Of a DNA stretch of 64,000 nt, positions 1-9,349 are shown piece after piece. This DNA comes from Crocinitomicaceae bacterium (GTDB lineage Bacteria > Bacteroidota > Bacteroidia > Flavobacteriales_D > Crocinitomicaceae), in assembly GCA_024643725.1 (NCBI GenBank), contig JAHEMJ010000007.1, forward strand, positions 1 through 64,000. Reading direction: 5' to 3'. How positions within the stretch are numbered: the first letter of the stretch is position 1; each line of letters begins with the position of its first letter. The position numbers and the translations under genes were made by a program. Below the pieces are notes generated by a model that saw only the letters and a list, made by a program, of their open reading frames with translations, made no database searches and had not been told where the DNA came from.

Positions 1-473
1 AAAGCTTATTGGCATGTGATGTGACGATTAAACTACGCATCAACAAGGAGTACAAAAACTACGTTGGATCCGGAGAAAACGGAGGAAAACCAATGTACGG
101 ATGGTCCATGGATGACATTGCAACGAAAGTTGGATCGAAAGACCAATTGAAAGAAGCGTTGGCAATGATCAATGTGGTTCCGAATCCTTACTATGCTTTC
201 TCGGAATATGAGAGAACGAGAATTGAAACAAAAGTGAAAATCACAAATTTACCAGAACGTTGTACGGTGAATATTTACACTGTTAGTGGTAAACTAGTGA
301 GAACATTTAAGAAAGATAGCCCTGTAACATCACTTGATTGGGATTTAACAAATTCAAAAGCAATTCCGGTTGCTGGTGGAGTGTACCTGATTCATGTCAA
401 CGTACCTGGAGTAGGTGAGAGAGTCATCAAGTTCTTCGGAGGTATGAGACAAGTTGATTTACAAGGAATTTAA
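1..473 (+). CDS. C-terminal fragment of a large secreted/surface protein (5' end outside window)
   Basis: Frame stays open upstream of the called TTG to the window edge. The C-terminus (NPYYAFSEYER...VNIYTVSGKLVRTFKKDS...GGVYLIHVNVPGVGERVIKFFGG) looks like a Bacteroidota C-terminal beta-sandwich and is followed directly by a PorV-like gene. Confidence 0.7.
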   Translation, partial: SLLACDVTIKLRINKEYKNYVGSGENGGKPMYGWSMDDIATKVGSKDQLKEALAMINVVPNPYYAFSEYERTRIETKVKITNLPERCTVNIYTVSGKLVRTFKKDSPVTSLDWDLTNSKAIPVAGGVYLIHVNVPGVGERVIKFFGGMRQVDLQGI

Positions 474-493
474 TAAGCATTGATTAGAACAAG

Positions 494-1549
494 ATGAAAA
501 TGGATGTAAGAAAAATAGTGATGGGAATTTGTTTAGGCAGTTCCTTTCTCCTGAATGCCGGAAATGAGGATCGCGTAGGTTCCGCTGGTGCATCTCACTT
601 ATTGGTAAATCCATGGTCGAGAAGTGCAGGTATGGCTGATGCTGGTTATGCCAACACCAATGGCTTGGAAGCAACATTTACGAATATCGCAGGACTAGCG
701 TTTACAGAAAAAACTCAAGTGAAGTTTAACTATTCAAATTGGATGGGAAGTGCTTCTATTGGATTTAATTCTGCTGGTATTGCACAGCGAATCTCTGATT
801 CGGAAGTGTTCTCTATCAGTGTTCAATCCATGAACTTTGGGGATATTCCAATTACAACGGTAGCGAATCCGGAAGGTAATATTGGTTATTTCTCTCCTAG
901 AGCGAATATCTTTAACATCGGTTATGCGAAAGAATTCTCTTCAAGTATTTATGGAGGGATCAACTTTAAAGTCGTTTCTGAAAGTATTTCTAACTTAAAG
1001 TCAAACGGGATCGCAATTGATGCAGGAATTCGTTATGTTTCAGGAGAACAAGATCAAATCAAATTTGGTATTACCTTGAAAAACATCGGTCCGGTAATGC
1101 GCTTCAAAGGAGACGGTTTGGCGCAACAAGCTACGTATGTTTCCTCTGGCTTTATTTCTTCCCTTGAAGAGCGTTCAGCAACTTATGAGTTACCTTCTTT
1201 ATTAGGAATCGGTGGTTCTTATGATTTTATTTTTAATGAAAGCAATAAATTGGTAGTTGCTGCTGCATTCACCGCGAACTCATTCATGAAAGACCAATTC
1301 AGATTAGGTTTGGATTATGGAATGTCAACGGAAAATATGGCATTCAACTTAAGAGCGGGATATTGCTACGAATCAGGAATTTTCAATGCAGATAATCGCT
1401 CAAATGCCTTGATCGGTCCAACGGCTGGTTTCTCAATTGATGCGTTAGTTGGAAAAAACAAAAGTGCAATCGGTTTTGAATACACAACGCGTTTCGCAGG
1501 GGTATTTGGAATTATCCACACAGTAGGAGCTACGATTAGTTTAAAATAA
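494..1549 (+). CDS. PorV/PorQ-family outer-membrane beta-barrel protein
   Basis: Signal peptide, 'GSAGASHLLVNPWSRSAGMADAGYANTNGLEATFTNIAGLAF' N-terminal motif typical of the PorV/UPF0164 family, alternating barrel strands. Confidence 0.75.
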   Translation: MKMDVRKIVMGICLGSSFLLNAGNEDRVGSAGASHLLVNPWSRSAGMADAGYANTNGLEATFTNIAGLAFTEKTQVKFNYSNWMGSASIGFNSAGIAQRISDSEVFSISVQSMNFGDIPITTVANPEGNIGYFSPRANIFNIGYAKEFSSSIYGGINFKVVSESISNLKSNGIAIDAGIRYVSGEQDQIKFGITLKNIGPVMRFKGDGLAQQATYVSSGFISSLEERSATYELPSLLGIGGSYDFIFNESNKLVVAAAFTANSFMKDQFRLGLDYGMSTENMAFNLRAGYCYESGIFNADNRSNALIGPTAGFSIDALVGKNKSAIGFEYTTRFAGVFGIIHTVGATISLK

Positions 1550-1555
1550 TTTACT

Positions 1556-1563
1556 TATTTTTG
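1556..1563 (+). promoter_or_regulatory. Putative Bacteroidota -7 element (TATTTTTG) for greA
   Basis: Matches TAnnTTTG; lies 55 nt upstream of the greA ATG. Confidence 0.4.
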
Positions 1564-1571
1564 TAAAGGTT

Positions 1572-1596
1572 CAAGAGAGTCCAATGGGCTCTCTTG
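1572..1596 (+). other. Strong stem-loop (11-bp stem, 3-nt loop) between PorV-like gene and greA
   Basis: CAAGAGAGTCC-aat-GGGCTCTCTTG with one T.G wobble; not followed by a strong T-tract. Confidence 0.65.
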
Positions 1597-1617
1597 TTGC
1601 GTTTAATATTTTAAGAC

Positions 1618-2091
1618 ATGTCACAATTAAATTACTATACACCAGAAGGATTGCAAAAATTGAAGGATGAATTGTATCACCTAAAAACAGTTCAGCGTCC
1701 TTCCATTTCTGAACAAATTGCGGAGGCACGCGATAAAGGGGATTTATCCGAAAATGCGGAGTATGACGCTGCGAAGGAGGCCCAAGGGATTTTGGAAATG
1801 AAAATTTCTAAATTGGAAACCATCATATCGAATGCGCGAATCATTGATGATTCCCAAATGGATAATAGTAAAGTATTTATTCTTTCCAAAGTGCTGATTA
1901 AAAATCAACAAAATGGAATGGAAATCGAATATACTTTGGTAGCGGAGAACGAAGCGGATATTAAACTGCGAAAAATCTCTATTGAGTCACCTATCGGAAA
2001 AGGCTTACTTGGAAAAAAAGTAGGAGATATTGCGGAAATTCAAACTCCAGGTGGTGTAATGAATTTTGAAATCATTTCAATCTCAAGGTAA
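1618..2091 (+). CDS. greA: Transcription elongation factor GreA
   Basis: 157 aa; 'YYTPEGLQKLKDELYHLKTVQRP...EARDKGDLSENAEYDAAKEAQ' and C-terminal 'SPIGKGLLGKKVGDIAEIQTPGG'. Confidence 0.97.
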   Translation: MSQLNYYTPEGLQKLKDELYHLKTVQRPSISEQIAEARDKGDLSENAEYDAAKEAQGILEMKISKLETIISNARIIDDSQMDNSKVFILSKVLIKNQQNGMEIEYTLVAENEADIKLRKISIESPIGKGLLGKKVGDIAEIQTPGGVMNFEIISISR

Positions 2092-2477
2092 TGGCATCCA
2101 TTTTCACAAGAATAGTCAATGGTGAAATCCCGTGTTATAAAATAGCAGAGGATGAACGTTTTTTGGCTTTTCTTGATGTGAATCCTTTGGTGAAAGGCCA
2201 TACATTGGTTATCCCCAAAAAGGAACAGGATTATCTATTTGACTTGGAGAATGATGATTTCTTGGATTTACAACTTTTTGCAAAAAATGTTGCCGTAAAC
2301 CTGAAAGCTCATATACCATGCAAACGAATTGGAGTTGCTGTGATCGGTTTAGAAGTTCCTCACGCGCACATTCACTTGATTCCAATCAATTCCATTGACG
2401 ATATGAATTTTAGTCGTGAGAAGCTAAAATTGGCACCAGATGTACTTAAAGAATTGGCCAGTAAGTTAGCAAACTAA
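2091..2477 (+). CDS. HIT family protein
   Basis: 'IFTRIVNGEIPCYKIAEDE...GHTLVIPKKE...VPHAHIHLIPI' (HxHxH histidine triad). Overlaps the greA stop. Confidence 0.95.
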   Translation: MASIFTRIVNGEIPCYKIAEDERFLAFLDVNPLVKGHTLVIPKKEQDYLFDLENDDFLDLQLFAKNVAVNLKAHIPCKRIGVAVIGLEVPHAHIHLIPINSIDDMNFSREKLKLAPDVLKELASKLAN

Positions 2478-2481
2478 GCAT

Positions 2482-3462
2482 ATGTTACGAATAGTTGTTC
2501 TCTTTTGTCTATTCATTCCTTTGTTTTCGCATGTTACCGCTCAACAAATGCGGGTGTTGTTTGTAGGAAATAGCTACACACATTATAATAACATGCCGAA
2601 GATGTTTCACGATATCGCTGAATCCAAAAACATCAAGATGGATGTTCACATGAGTGCAAAATCGAGTCACACCTTTAAAATGCATAGTGAACGTCTAGAT
2701 TTATACCAAGATATCAAAAGCCAGAAATGGGATTATGTTGTTTTGCAAGGATTTAGTCGTGAATTAGCGACAAACTATGCGGCCATTGATACGACAATTG
2801 TACCTTATGTTCAACGAATCGTCGATTCCATTTACGCTAAAAATCCATGTACGAATATCCTTTTGTATGAAACATGGGGTTATGAAAATGGATTCCCGGA
2901 GGATTCTGTGAATGTGAATTATCAGATCATGAGTGACCATATCCATCAAGGATATTTGTATCTATCTCAAAAGTTTGATTTTCCAATCGTTCCTGTGGGC
3001 AAAGTTTGGGAGACCGTCAAGGAAAATAATCCTTCCATCAATTTATACAATGAAGACCTGCAACATCCATCTAAATATGGATCTTATTTGGCAGCATGTA
3101 GTTTTTATGCCGCAATCTTTAAAATGAGTCCTGTTTCCGCTTATTCTGATGGATTAAATCCTGAACAAGCAAAGTACATCCAAAATACGGCGTTTGCTGT
3201 TGTCGATTTGAATTTAAACCGTTATTTGTTAAACCGCAATTTGGTCAACATTAAAACAACGAGCAAGGATGGAAAATACCAAGTGGAATGTAATGCGAAC
3301 TATCTGAAAGCCAAGAGCATTCTTTGGAATTTTGGAGATGGAAAAACGTCTAATGTATTCCAAACAAAACACGTCTATACGAAGCCTGGAACATACATCA
3401 TCACGATAACGATTCAAGATAGTTGTGGTGAACGTATCATTAAGAAAAAGGCTGTATTTTAG
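2482..3462 (+). CDS. Secreted SGNH-hydrolase-like protein with C-terminal PKD domain
   Basis: Signal peptide; 'RVLFVGNSYTHYNNMPKMF' block I, 'DLQHPSKYGSYLAA' block V; 'ILWNFGDGKTSN...HVYTKPGTYIITITI' PKD. Confidence 0.8.
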   Translation: MLRIVVLFCLFIPLFSHVTAQQMRVLFVGNSYTHYNNMPKMFHDIAESKNIKMDVHMSAKSSHTFKMHSERLDLYQDIKSQKWDYVVLQGFSRELATNYAAIDTTIVPYVQRIVDSIYAKNPCTNILLYETWGYENGFPEDSVNVNYQIMSDHIHQGYLYLSQKFDFPIVPVGKVWETVKENNPSINLYNEDLQHPSKYGSYLAACSFYAAIFKMSPVSAYSDGLNPEQAKYIQNTAFAVVDLNLNRYLLNRNLVNIKTTSKDGKYQVECNANYLKAKSILWNFGDGKTSNVFQTKHVYTKPGTYIITITIQDSCGERIIKKKAVF

Positions 3463-4574
3463 CGAATGCCTAAAAGCTGATTGGTGATTTTTTTCATTGG
3501 TATGAGGATAAATCCTAATGCAGCTCTAATTTGATCTAAGAAATAGACAAACACCACAAAGAATAGGACAAATCCAAGCGTATAAGGAACGATTTGATAC
3601 GCGTTTAATCGTTCGTGAAAGTAATGCGTCAATCCTCGTCCTGTAATACTTCCATAGAGAATAATCATGTGGATGATGTATATACTCAGTGTGTTTTGAC
3701 CAATCTTTAAAAATAAGTTGGGCTTTTTAATGTTTAGGACGTAGATTTCCAACGCCAGCAAAATCGATAATACCATGAATACCATTCCAAGTTTCTCGAA
3801 TAACCAGTCCATTCGGTACAAATTATCATGTTCGAAAATGGAAATTTCGCCAAGTAGTAAAAGAAATTTTTTACTGAAGGTGTATAAGACAAATCCAATC
3901 ATGAATCCGCTGAGCATGAAGTTGGGTGATTTTACTCTTTCTTTGAAATGAAATAAAATAACACCAATCATGGCCCCAAACATCGTGTACCCCATGTGTG
4001 GTGTCAAGGGAAATAAAGAATGTTTCCCATGGAAAATGTTTTGAATAAACAACGGTGACTTTGCTGGCCAATATTGTCCTTCGGGTAGTAAACCAAAATA
4101 CAAGTAACTGATAAAAAGTAGGATGCCCGCAGTAGCGTAATAAACCCATAATGGAATCACTTTGATCCAACGAGCGATGCCATACAGACTAATGATAGTG
4201 AAAATACCTACCCCAATACACTGCAACACATGAAAGGCATAATATTGCAGTAAATAACCCCAGAACAATAATTCTACAAATCGTTTCAATCCTTTTCGAA
4301 CGCGCATATTGCTCCAGAATGCTGTTTTATCGTTTCCTAAAAGTAAATAGGTAAAAACGATACCAGTAACTGTCAGAAAGACGGGGGAGGTAAATCCTCG
4401 AATGAATTTCCAATAGTAATAAATGTTGTTCGACTCGTCGCGTAAATCAAGTGCCAAAGAATCATGAACAAAATGTCCTTCCAACATCAATAAAATGGCA
4501 ATGGAACGTGCAATATCAATAAAATATAAGCGCTGCTTCGGCTGATTTAATTCTGGAATAATAGCTTGATTCAT
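3459..4574 (-). CDS. DUF1624/HGSNAT-catalytic-like membrane acyltransferase (paralog 2)
   Basis: Multi-TM protein; 'RLYFIDIARSIAILLMLEGHFVHDSL...FTSPVFLTVTGIVFTYLL', 'GQNTLSIYIIHMIILYG'. Similar to the adjacent ORF. Confidence 0.75.
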   Translation of the reverse strand: MNQAIIPELNQPKQRLYFIDIARSIAILLMLEGHFVHDSLALDLRDESNNIYYYWKFIRGFTSPVFLTVTGIVFTYLLLGNDKTAFWSNMRVRKGLKRFVELLFWGYLLQYYAFHVLQCIGVGIFTIISLYGIARWIKVIPLWVYYATAGILLFISYLYFGLLPEGQYWPAKSPLFIQNIFHGKHSLFPLTPHMGYTMFGAMIGVILFHFKERVKSPNFMLSGFMIGFVLYTFSKKFLLLLGEISIFEHDNLYRMDWLFEKLGMVFMVLSILLALEIYVLNIKKPNLFLKIGQNTLSIYIIHMIILYGSITGRGLTHYFHERLNAYQIVPYTLGFVLFFVVFVYFLDQIRAALGFILIPMKKITNQLLGIR

Positions 4575-5716
4575 AGTTCAGATTTCGTGCGCAAGTTACG
4601 AAAGAAAGCCTTAATAGATGGCAAATACTTTACGAGATAAGCGAAAAATACAAGGAAAAATAAGGCGCCAAGGCTAGAATTGATTCCAGAAAGTTTTGAT
4701 TGAATCAAGTCGCGAAGGCTATATCCTACCAGTGCGCCGTAGAGTAGTATCGCATGAGCGACATAGACAAAAAAGGTATTTTGACCCATACCGAGAAAAA
4801 GGGCATTCTTTGCTACGCGCCATTCACTCATTGGAATAAATGCGGTAAATAAAAGGAATACAAAACCCAGGCGATCAAAATACCAAAGGTTCTGTGGGTG
4901 TGACGACATTTGGTATTGAGGTGTTAGCCACGAAAGGAAAGTGAAAATCCAACCTAAGGCAAACGCCCCTAAAGCTAGAAAAAACGTGTACTTCATCAGC
5001 TGTTTTTTATGTTCATTTAACTGATAAATGGCAATAAGAGATCCAAAAAATGCACCAAAGAAGACATAACCCATCCATGGAAAAATGGAAAATTCTGTTT
5101 CTGGACCCTGAATCATGTTTTGAATGATTTCCGGAAAATGGGCAGGAAGGAAAGCATCCGTTGACCGAACGAAAAAGGTTCCGATGAAAAGGGTAAGTCC
5201 AATGCTGAGATACATCCAATGAAATGGAATTCTCAGTTTGATGGCAAGGTAGGTAATGGAAATTAAACTTAAAATCCCAACGCCAATGCACTGTAGGACA
5301 TGGAACGTAAAAAAATGTGGATTGACATGTCCTTGAAAATAATAGCCGAAGTACTTAAAGTTAATTTGAAGGATATACCCGATTAAAAGCAACATCAATC
5401 CGCGTTTCACTCCTTTTCTTACGCGTTTTAAGTCCCAAAAACGATTACTCTCGCTCTTTTTTAACTGCAGGTGCAACAAGTAACTAAATACAGTTCCTGA
5501 AATGGTAAAGAATAAGGGAGCAGTTAATCCACGCATAAATCCCCAGGAATTGAATAGGAGATTACTGGAATGTCCTTGCTTGAAAATTTCCGCCATATAC
5601 AGGTCGTAATCCACATAACTCATGGAAATAAAATGTCCTTGCAACATCATGCAAATCGCCACACTCCTTCCGAAATCGATGAATTGAACCCTAGATTGAT
5701 GTTTGACTTCTTCCAT
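4571..5716 (-). CDS. DUF1624/HGSNAT-catalytic-like membrane acyltransferase (paralog 1)
   Basis: 'RVQFIDFGRSVAICMMLQGHFISMSY...GLTAPLFFTISGTVFSYLL', 'GQNTFFVYVAHAILLYG'; 4-nt ATGA overlap with the downstream paralog. Confidence 0.75.
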   Translation of the reverse strand: MEEVKHQSRVQFIDFGRSVAICMMLQGHFISMSYVDYDLYMAEIFKQGHSSNLLFNSWGFMRGLTAPLFFTISGTVFSYLLHLQLKKSESNRFWDLKRVRKGVKRGLMLLLIGYILQINFKYFGYYFQGHVNPHFFTFHVLQCIGVGILSLISITYLAIKLRIPFHWMYLSIGLTLFIGTFFVRSTDAFLPAHFPEIIQNMIQGPETEFSIFPWMGYVFFGAFFGSLIAIYQLNEHKKQLMKYTFFLALGAFALGWIFTFLSWLTPQYQMSSHPQNLWYFDRLGFVFLLFTAFIPMSEWRVAKNALFLGMGQNTFFVYVAHAILLYGALVGYSLRDLIQSKLSGINSSLGALFFLVFFAYLVKYLPSIKAFFRNLRTKSEL

Positions 5717-5717
5717 T

Positions 5718-7652
5718 TTATTGTCCTATAATGCGTAATTCAATGATTTCAATACGCCGTTCTTGTGAAGCTGCTTTGGAGTAAACAGAGTTCTTTTGGT
5801 CGTAATAATCGTCGCTTGTTTCTTTGTTTGCTTTGAATTCTCCCATGGGTACTTCGATGAACTCCAATGCTGGATTATCGCCGATCATGTAGGCACCAAA
5901 ACGTCCTTGTTGTACTTCTTCAAAATAGTTTTTTAGGGATTGGATGCGTCGCTTCGTCAGGTGAACATTGTAATCAGTTTTCGCAAGTGGACTGGCAAAT
6001 CCTTGTACCATCAACTGAACCCGATTCCCTTTTTGTAATTCAAACCAAACTTGATTGGTGAATTTCTCCAAATCACTTTTCCCTTTTTGAACCTCATCCT
6101 CAAAAAAAGATTGCAATGCCAATGCGGATTGCCTTGCTTGTGCGGAATCGCGCTGCAATGCTACTTTTGTTTTGTAAGTTTCGAATTGCGCTTCGTACTT
6201 TTGATAGGACTCCACATAACTTAAATTGGTGAAATCGGATGTTGTATTCGCATCTGGCTGGTCGTTTTCAAAGTACAGGCGAATGGGTAGTTTGATCGTT
6301 TCATATGGCACCGATGAAATAAGGGGTGTTCCCGGTTTAATCGGTTTCCTTCTCGGAATCTCTGCTAGGTAGATGTCGCTGCAACAGGTTGGATTTTTCG
6401 CGTATAAACTTCCCAATCGATTCGACGAAACAAGTGTAGAGTCTCCTGACTGAAAATAATATTGATCTGCGGCAGGACTGTTAAGTGGGATGCCAACATT
6501 AATAGGAGCACCAAATTTTCCATTACGGAATTCTGAATAAAAAATGTCTTGTCCGCCAAATCCTTGGTGCCAACTGGATGAAAAATACAATCGGTTTTCG
6601 ATGGTGTCGAACCATGGACAAATATCGTGATCGAGGGAGTTAATGCTTGAAATATTCTCAATGGATGTTGGATTCCCGTCTTTATCCAACGTTGTATACC
6701 AGAGGTCCATACCGCCTTTTGTTCCCGATCGATTCGAAGCAAAAAACAGCACTTGTTCTTTATTCAAAATGGAGAAATGCGGCATGGTTGTATTGACTCC
6801 CGTTTGATTCACCACTTGATTCAAGGAATCGAGTGAATGCCATTTTCCATCAGTTCCTTTTTGACTAAATACGATGGCGCAGGTGTAATTGAAATCTTTG
6901 TCCGAACAAACGCTGTAGAAAAATCGTCCATCCCCCGAAAAACTGCCGTTTCCTATGCTTTTCCCAGATGGAATTAGGTCTCTCAGTTTTTTGGCGCTAT
7001 CCTTTTCTTTTTCCATATTCACTTCATAAAGTGCGGTGTGGTAATGCGGTGAATAAACCTCCTGAATTTCCTCATTCATAGAGTCTGCTTTTAAGGAAGA
7101 GAAATACAATAAGCCATCGTGGATCGTATGTCCAAATTCTGCATCATACGAATTGATGTTTTCTCCTAATGAATGAATTTGGATGCCTAAATCCGGACCA
7201 ATTTTCATTTGTTTCAAAGCCCAGTTCGTTGATTCAACTTCCTGCGCGGCCTTTTTGTAGCGGTAAGTAGATTTGTCTTCGGATGCCATTTTTTTGGCCG
7301 TTTTGAAATGTTCCAACGCTTCCTTGTACTTCCCATTTTGCTTTTGCATCAATGCGTAGTTCAATAGAGCATCTGGATAGCGTTCACCGTCTTCATCCTT
7401 TGTATAAACCGTTGCATAATATTTTTCAGCTTGAACATAATCCTTGTAAGCCTTATTGGTTTCGGCAATTTTCCACACTAGATCAAGGTTTTCTGGATCA
7501 AGAACAAGGGCTTGTTGGTAATAATCCAGGGCATAATAGTAATCACCTTTTTGGTATTGTTGATCAGCAAAAGTCAGGATGTCCTTCAGTTTGGCTTGAC
7601 TAAACGACAAATACGGAAGAAGTAGAAAACCAATTAAATAAAATCTGGACAT
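5718..7652 (-). CDS. TPR + PD40 + OmpA-family protein (PorE-like)
   Basis: N-terminal TPRs, PD40-like repeats ('HDICPWFDTIENRLYFSSSWHQGFGGQDIFYSE', 'DLWYTT'), C-terminal OmpA-like region ('VQLMVQGFASPLAKTDYNVHLTKRRIQSLKNYFEE'). Confidence 0.8.
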   Translation of the reverse strand: MSRFYLIGFLLLPYLSFSQAKLKDILTFADQQYQKGDYYYALDYYQQALVLDPENLDLVWKIAETNKAYKDYVQAEKYYATVYTKDEDGERYPDALLNYALMQKQNGKYKEALEHFKTAKKMASEDKSTYRYKKAAQEVESTNWALKQMKIGPDLGIQIHSLGENINSYDAEFGHTIHDGLLYFSSLKADSMNEEIQEVYSPHYHTALYEVNMEKEKDSAKKLRDLIPSGKSIGNGSFSGDGRFFYSVCSDKDFNYTCAIVFSQKGTDGKWHSLDSLNQVVNQTGVNTTMPHFSILNKEQVLFFASNRSGTKGGMDLWYTTLDKDGNPTSIENISSINSLDHDICPWFDTIENRLYFSSSWHQGFGGQDIFYSEFRNGKFGAPINVGIPLNSPAADQYYFQSGDSTLVSSNRLGSLYAKNPTCCSDIYLAEIPRRKPIKPGTPLISSVPYETIKLPIRLYFENDQPDANTTSDFTNLSYVESYQKYEAQFETYKTKVALQRDSAQARQSALALQSFFEDEVQKGKSDLEKFTNQVWFELQKGNRVQLMVQGFASPLAKTDYNVHLTKRRIQSLKNYFEEVQQGRFGAYMIGDNPALEFIEVPMGEFKANKETSDDYYDQKNSVYSKAASQERRIEIIELRIIGQ

Positions 7653-8617
7653 ACGCGATGAATGATTTGTTTTGGTTTAAAACGACTAATGACATATTTC
7701 ACGGCGATTTCGAATCCACCGCGAGCATTGCTGGCCGGAACAAGTTTGGAAAAATTTATGTCGTAACTGATGCCACAATACAAAGGACCTTTTTCATAGG
7801 CGATGTTCATGGACATCGCATCTTTGTTCCGCCACCATAATCCACCGTATAAATTTACTTTGTCTCTCGTTGAGAACGCATAACGGGCAAGTCCGCCCAG
7901 CATACATTCCTGGTATTTCCCTTGCCTGCTGTATTGAAAACTGGGCAGCAAAGTCCAATCAGAAGTCAACGCATAGCTGGCTTTAGTGAAAATGTTCCAG
8001 CGGACATCTCTTAAAACAACTTGGTTGTAAAAGCCTTGATTTGGACGATTCAAATTGAAAGCCGAAATCCCTGAATGAAAAGTCAAACGGTCAGAATATT
8101 TCCAATCGTCCACGAGTCCAAGACCCAAGGATAAATTTGTTTTTGAATCACTTTGAAAAGATTCGTTACTCGGAGCATTCGGATCGAAAATGTAACCGTT
8201 GTATTGGTTATCAAAATACAAGGATGACCAATTAATTTGTCGGTAATTGAATCCGATGTTTACTCCTGGACGAATCGTATGATTGGGTAACATAGAGAGG
8301 TTGATTGGACGATTAATGTTCGCCTGACATTCAACGGTTCGTAGTTTGCCGTCGCCGACTTGATCGTGAAATGCCAATAAGCCCAATCCCCAGTTTTTGT
8401 AACGTGTATCAGCGGAAAAAGAATTCGTACTAAACGGAACCGTCACGCTACGCCATTGATTGCGGTAATTCGCAATGAAGCGAAAATCCTCCTGAAACGC
8501 ACCGGCATTACCTGGATTCTGAAAAAGTGGATTATCATTATATTGTGTCCAATGAATATCCTGTCCATACATCATGGAATGAACGAGAAACAGAAATATG
8601 ATCGTTAAGGACTTCAT
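7634..8617 (-). CDS. PorP/SprF family type IX secretion membrane protein
   Basis: 'QDIHWTQYNDNPLFQNPGNAGAFQEDFRFIANYRNQWRSVTVPFSTNSFSAD' is the canonical PorP/SprF N-terminus. Confidence 0.9.
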   Translation of the reverse strand: MKSLTIIFLFLVHSMMYGQDIHWTQYNDNPLFQNPGNAGAFQEDFRFIANYRNQWRSVTVPFSTNSFSADTRYKNWGLGLLAFHDQVGDGKLRTVECQANINRPINLSMLPNHTIRPGVNIGFNYRQINWSSLYFDNQYNGYIFDPNAPSNESFQSDSKTNLSLGLGLVDDWKYSDRLTFHSGISAFNLNRPNQGFYNQVVLRDVRWNIFTKASYALTSDWTLLPSFQYSRQGKYQECMLGGLARYAFSTRDKVNLYGGLWWRNKDAMSMNIAYEKGPLYCGISYDINFSKLVPASNARGGFEIAVKYVISRFKPKQIIHRVCPDFI

Positions 8618-8662
8618 TGCAAATTGGCTTTACGAATATACAAAATTTGCAACGCTAATCCA

Positions 8663-9349
8663 TTATGGATTGGTTAAGGAAACAGGGATGATTTTTCCAT
8701 TCAAATAGCGCTGTGCGTTCAAGGAGAAATCGGTAATGAATTCAGCCATTTGGATTGGATTCAATGGTGCTTGGTAGCCAGGAAAAGCTTGTTCCAACAT
8801 TTCTGTTTGGACCGCTCCTAAACACAAGCAATTCATTTTGATATTTGTCTCTTTGTATTCTTCGGCAAAAAGTTCCGTAAAAGAACAAAGTGCTGCTTTA
8901 GACGTAGAATATGCAGCTAGTCCTGCAAACTTCATACTGCCTTGAAATCCACCCATAGAACTAATGTTGACGATGTGTGCACCTGCCGGATTCATCTTAG
9001 GAAGCAAGCATTGAATGCTTTCCATCACACCAATTACATTGATTTGATAGGAAGTGCTGATGTCAACATGTGTTAAATTAGGGAAAGGCTTGTTTACTAA
9101 GTATCCAGCATTTTCAATGAGGACATCCACTTGTGGTAATTGGTCAATCATTTGAGCAAATTGCCCCTCAACATTTTCACTTAAGTCTAAGGAGAAACAA
9201 TGTACATTTTCTTGATGAAAGATAGCTTCCATAAGGTCGATGTTTCGCGCAAAAGCATAGACCTGATGATCTGGATTTTGTGCGTATGCTCTCACGAGTT
9301 CTGCTCCAATTCCGCGACTGGCACCAATGACAAAAATGTGCTTACTCAT
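8663..9349 (-). CDS. Short-chain dehydrogenase/reductase
   Basis: 'IFVIGASRGIGAELVRAYA', 'ENAGYL', 'YSTSKAAL' (YxxxK). Start at the internal ATG preferred over 9361. Confidence 0.92.
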   Translation of the reverse strand: MSKHIFVIGASRGIGAELVRAYAQNPDHQVYAFARNIDLMEAIFHQENVHCFSLDLSENVEGQFAQMIDQLPQVDVLIENAGYLVNKPFPNLTHVDISTSYQINVIGVMESIQCLLPKMNPAGAHIVNISSMGGFQGSMKFAGLAAYSTSKAALCSFTELFAEEYKETNIKMNCLCLGAVQTEMLEQAFPGYQAPLNPIQMAEFITDFSLNAQRYLNGKIIPVSLTNP

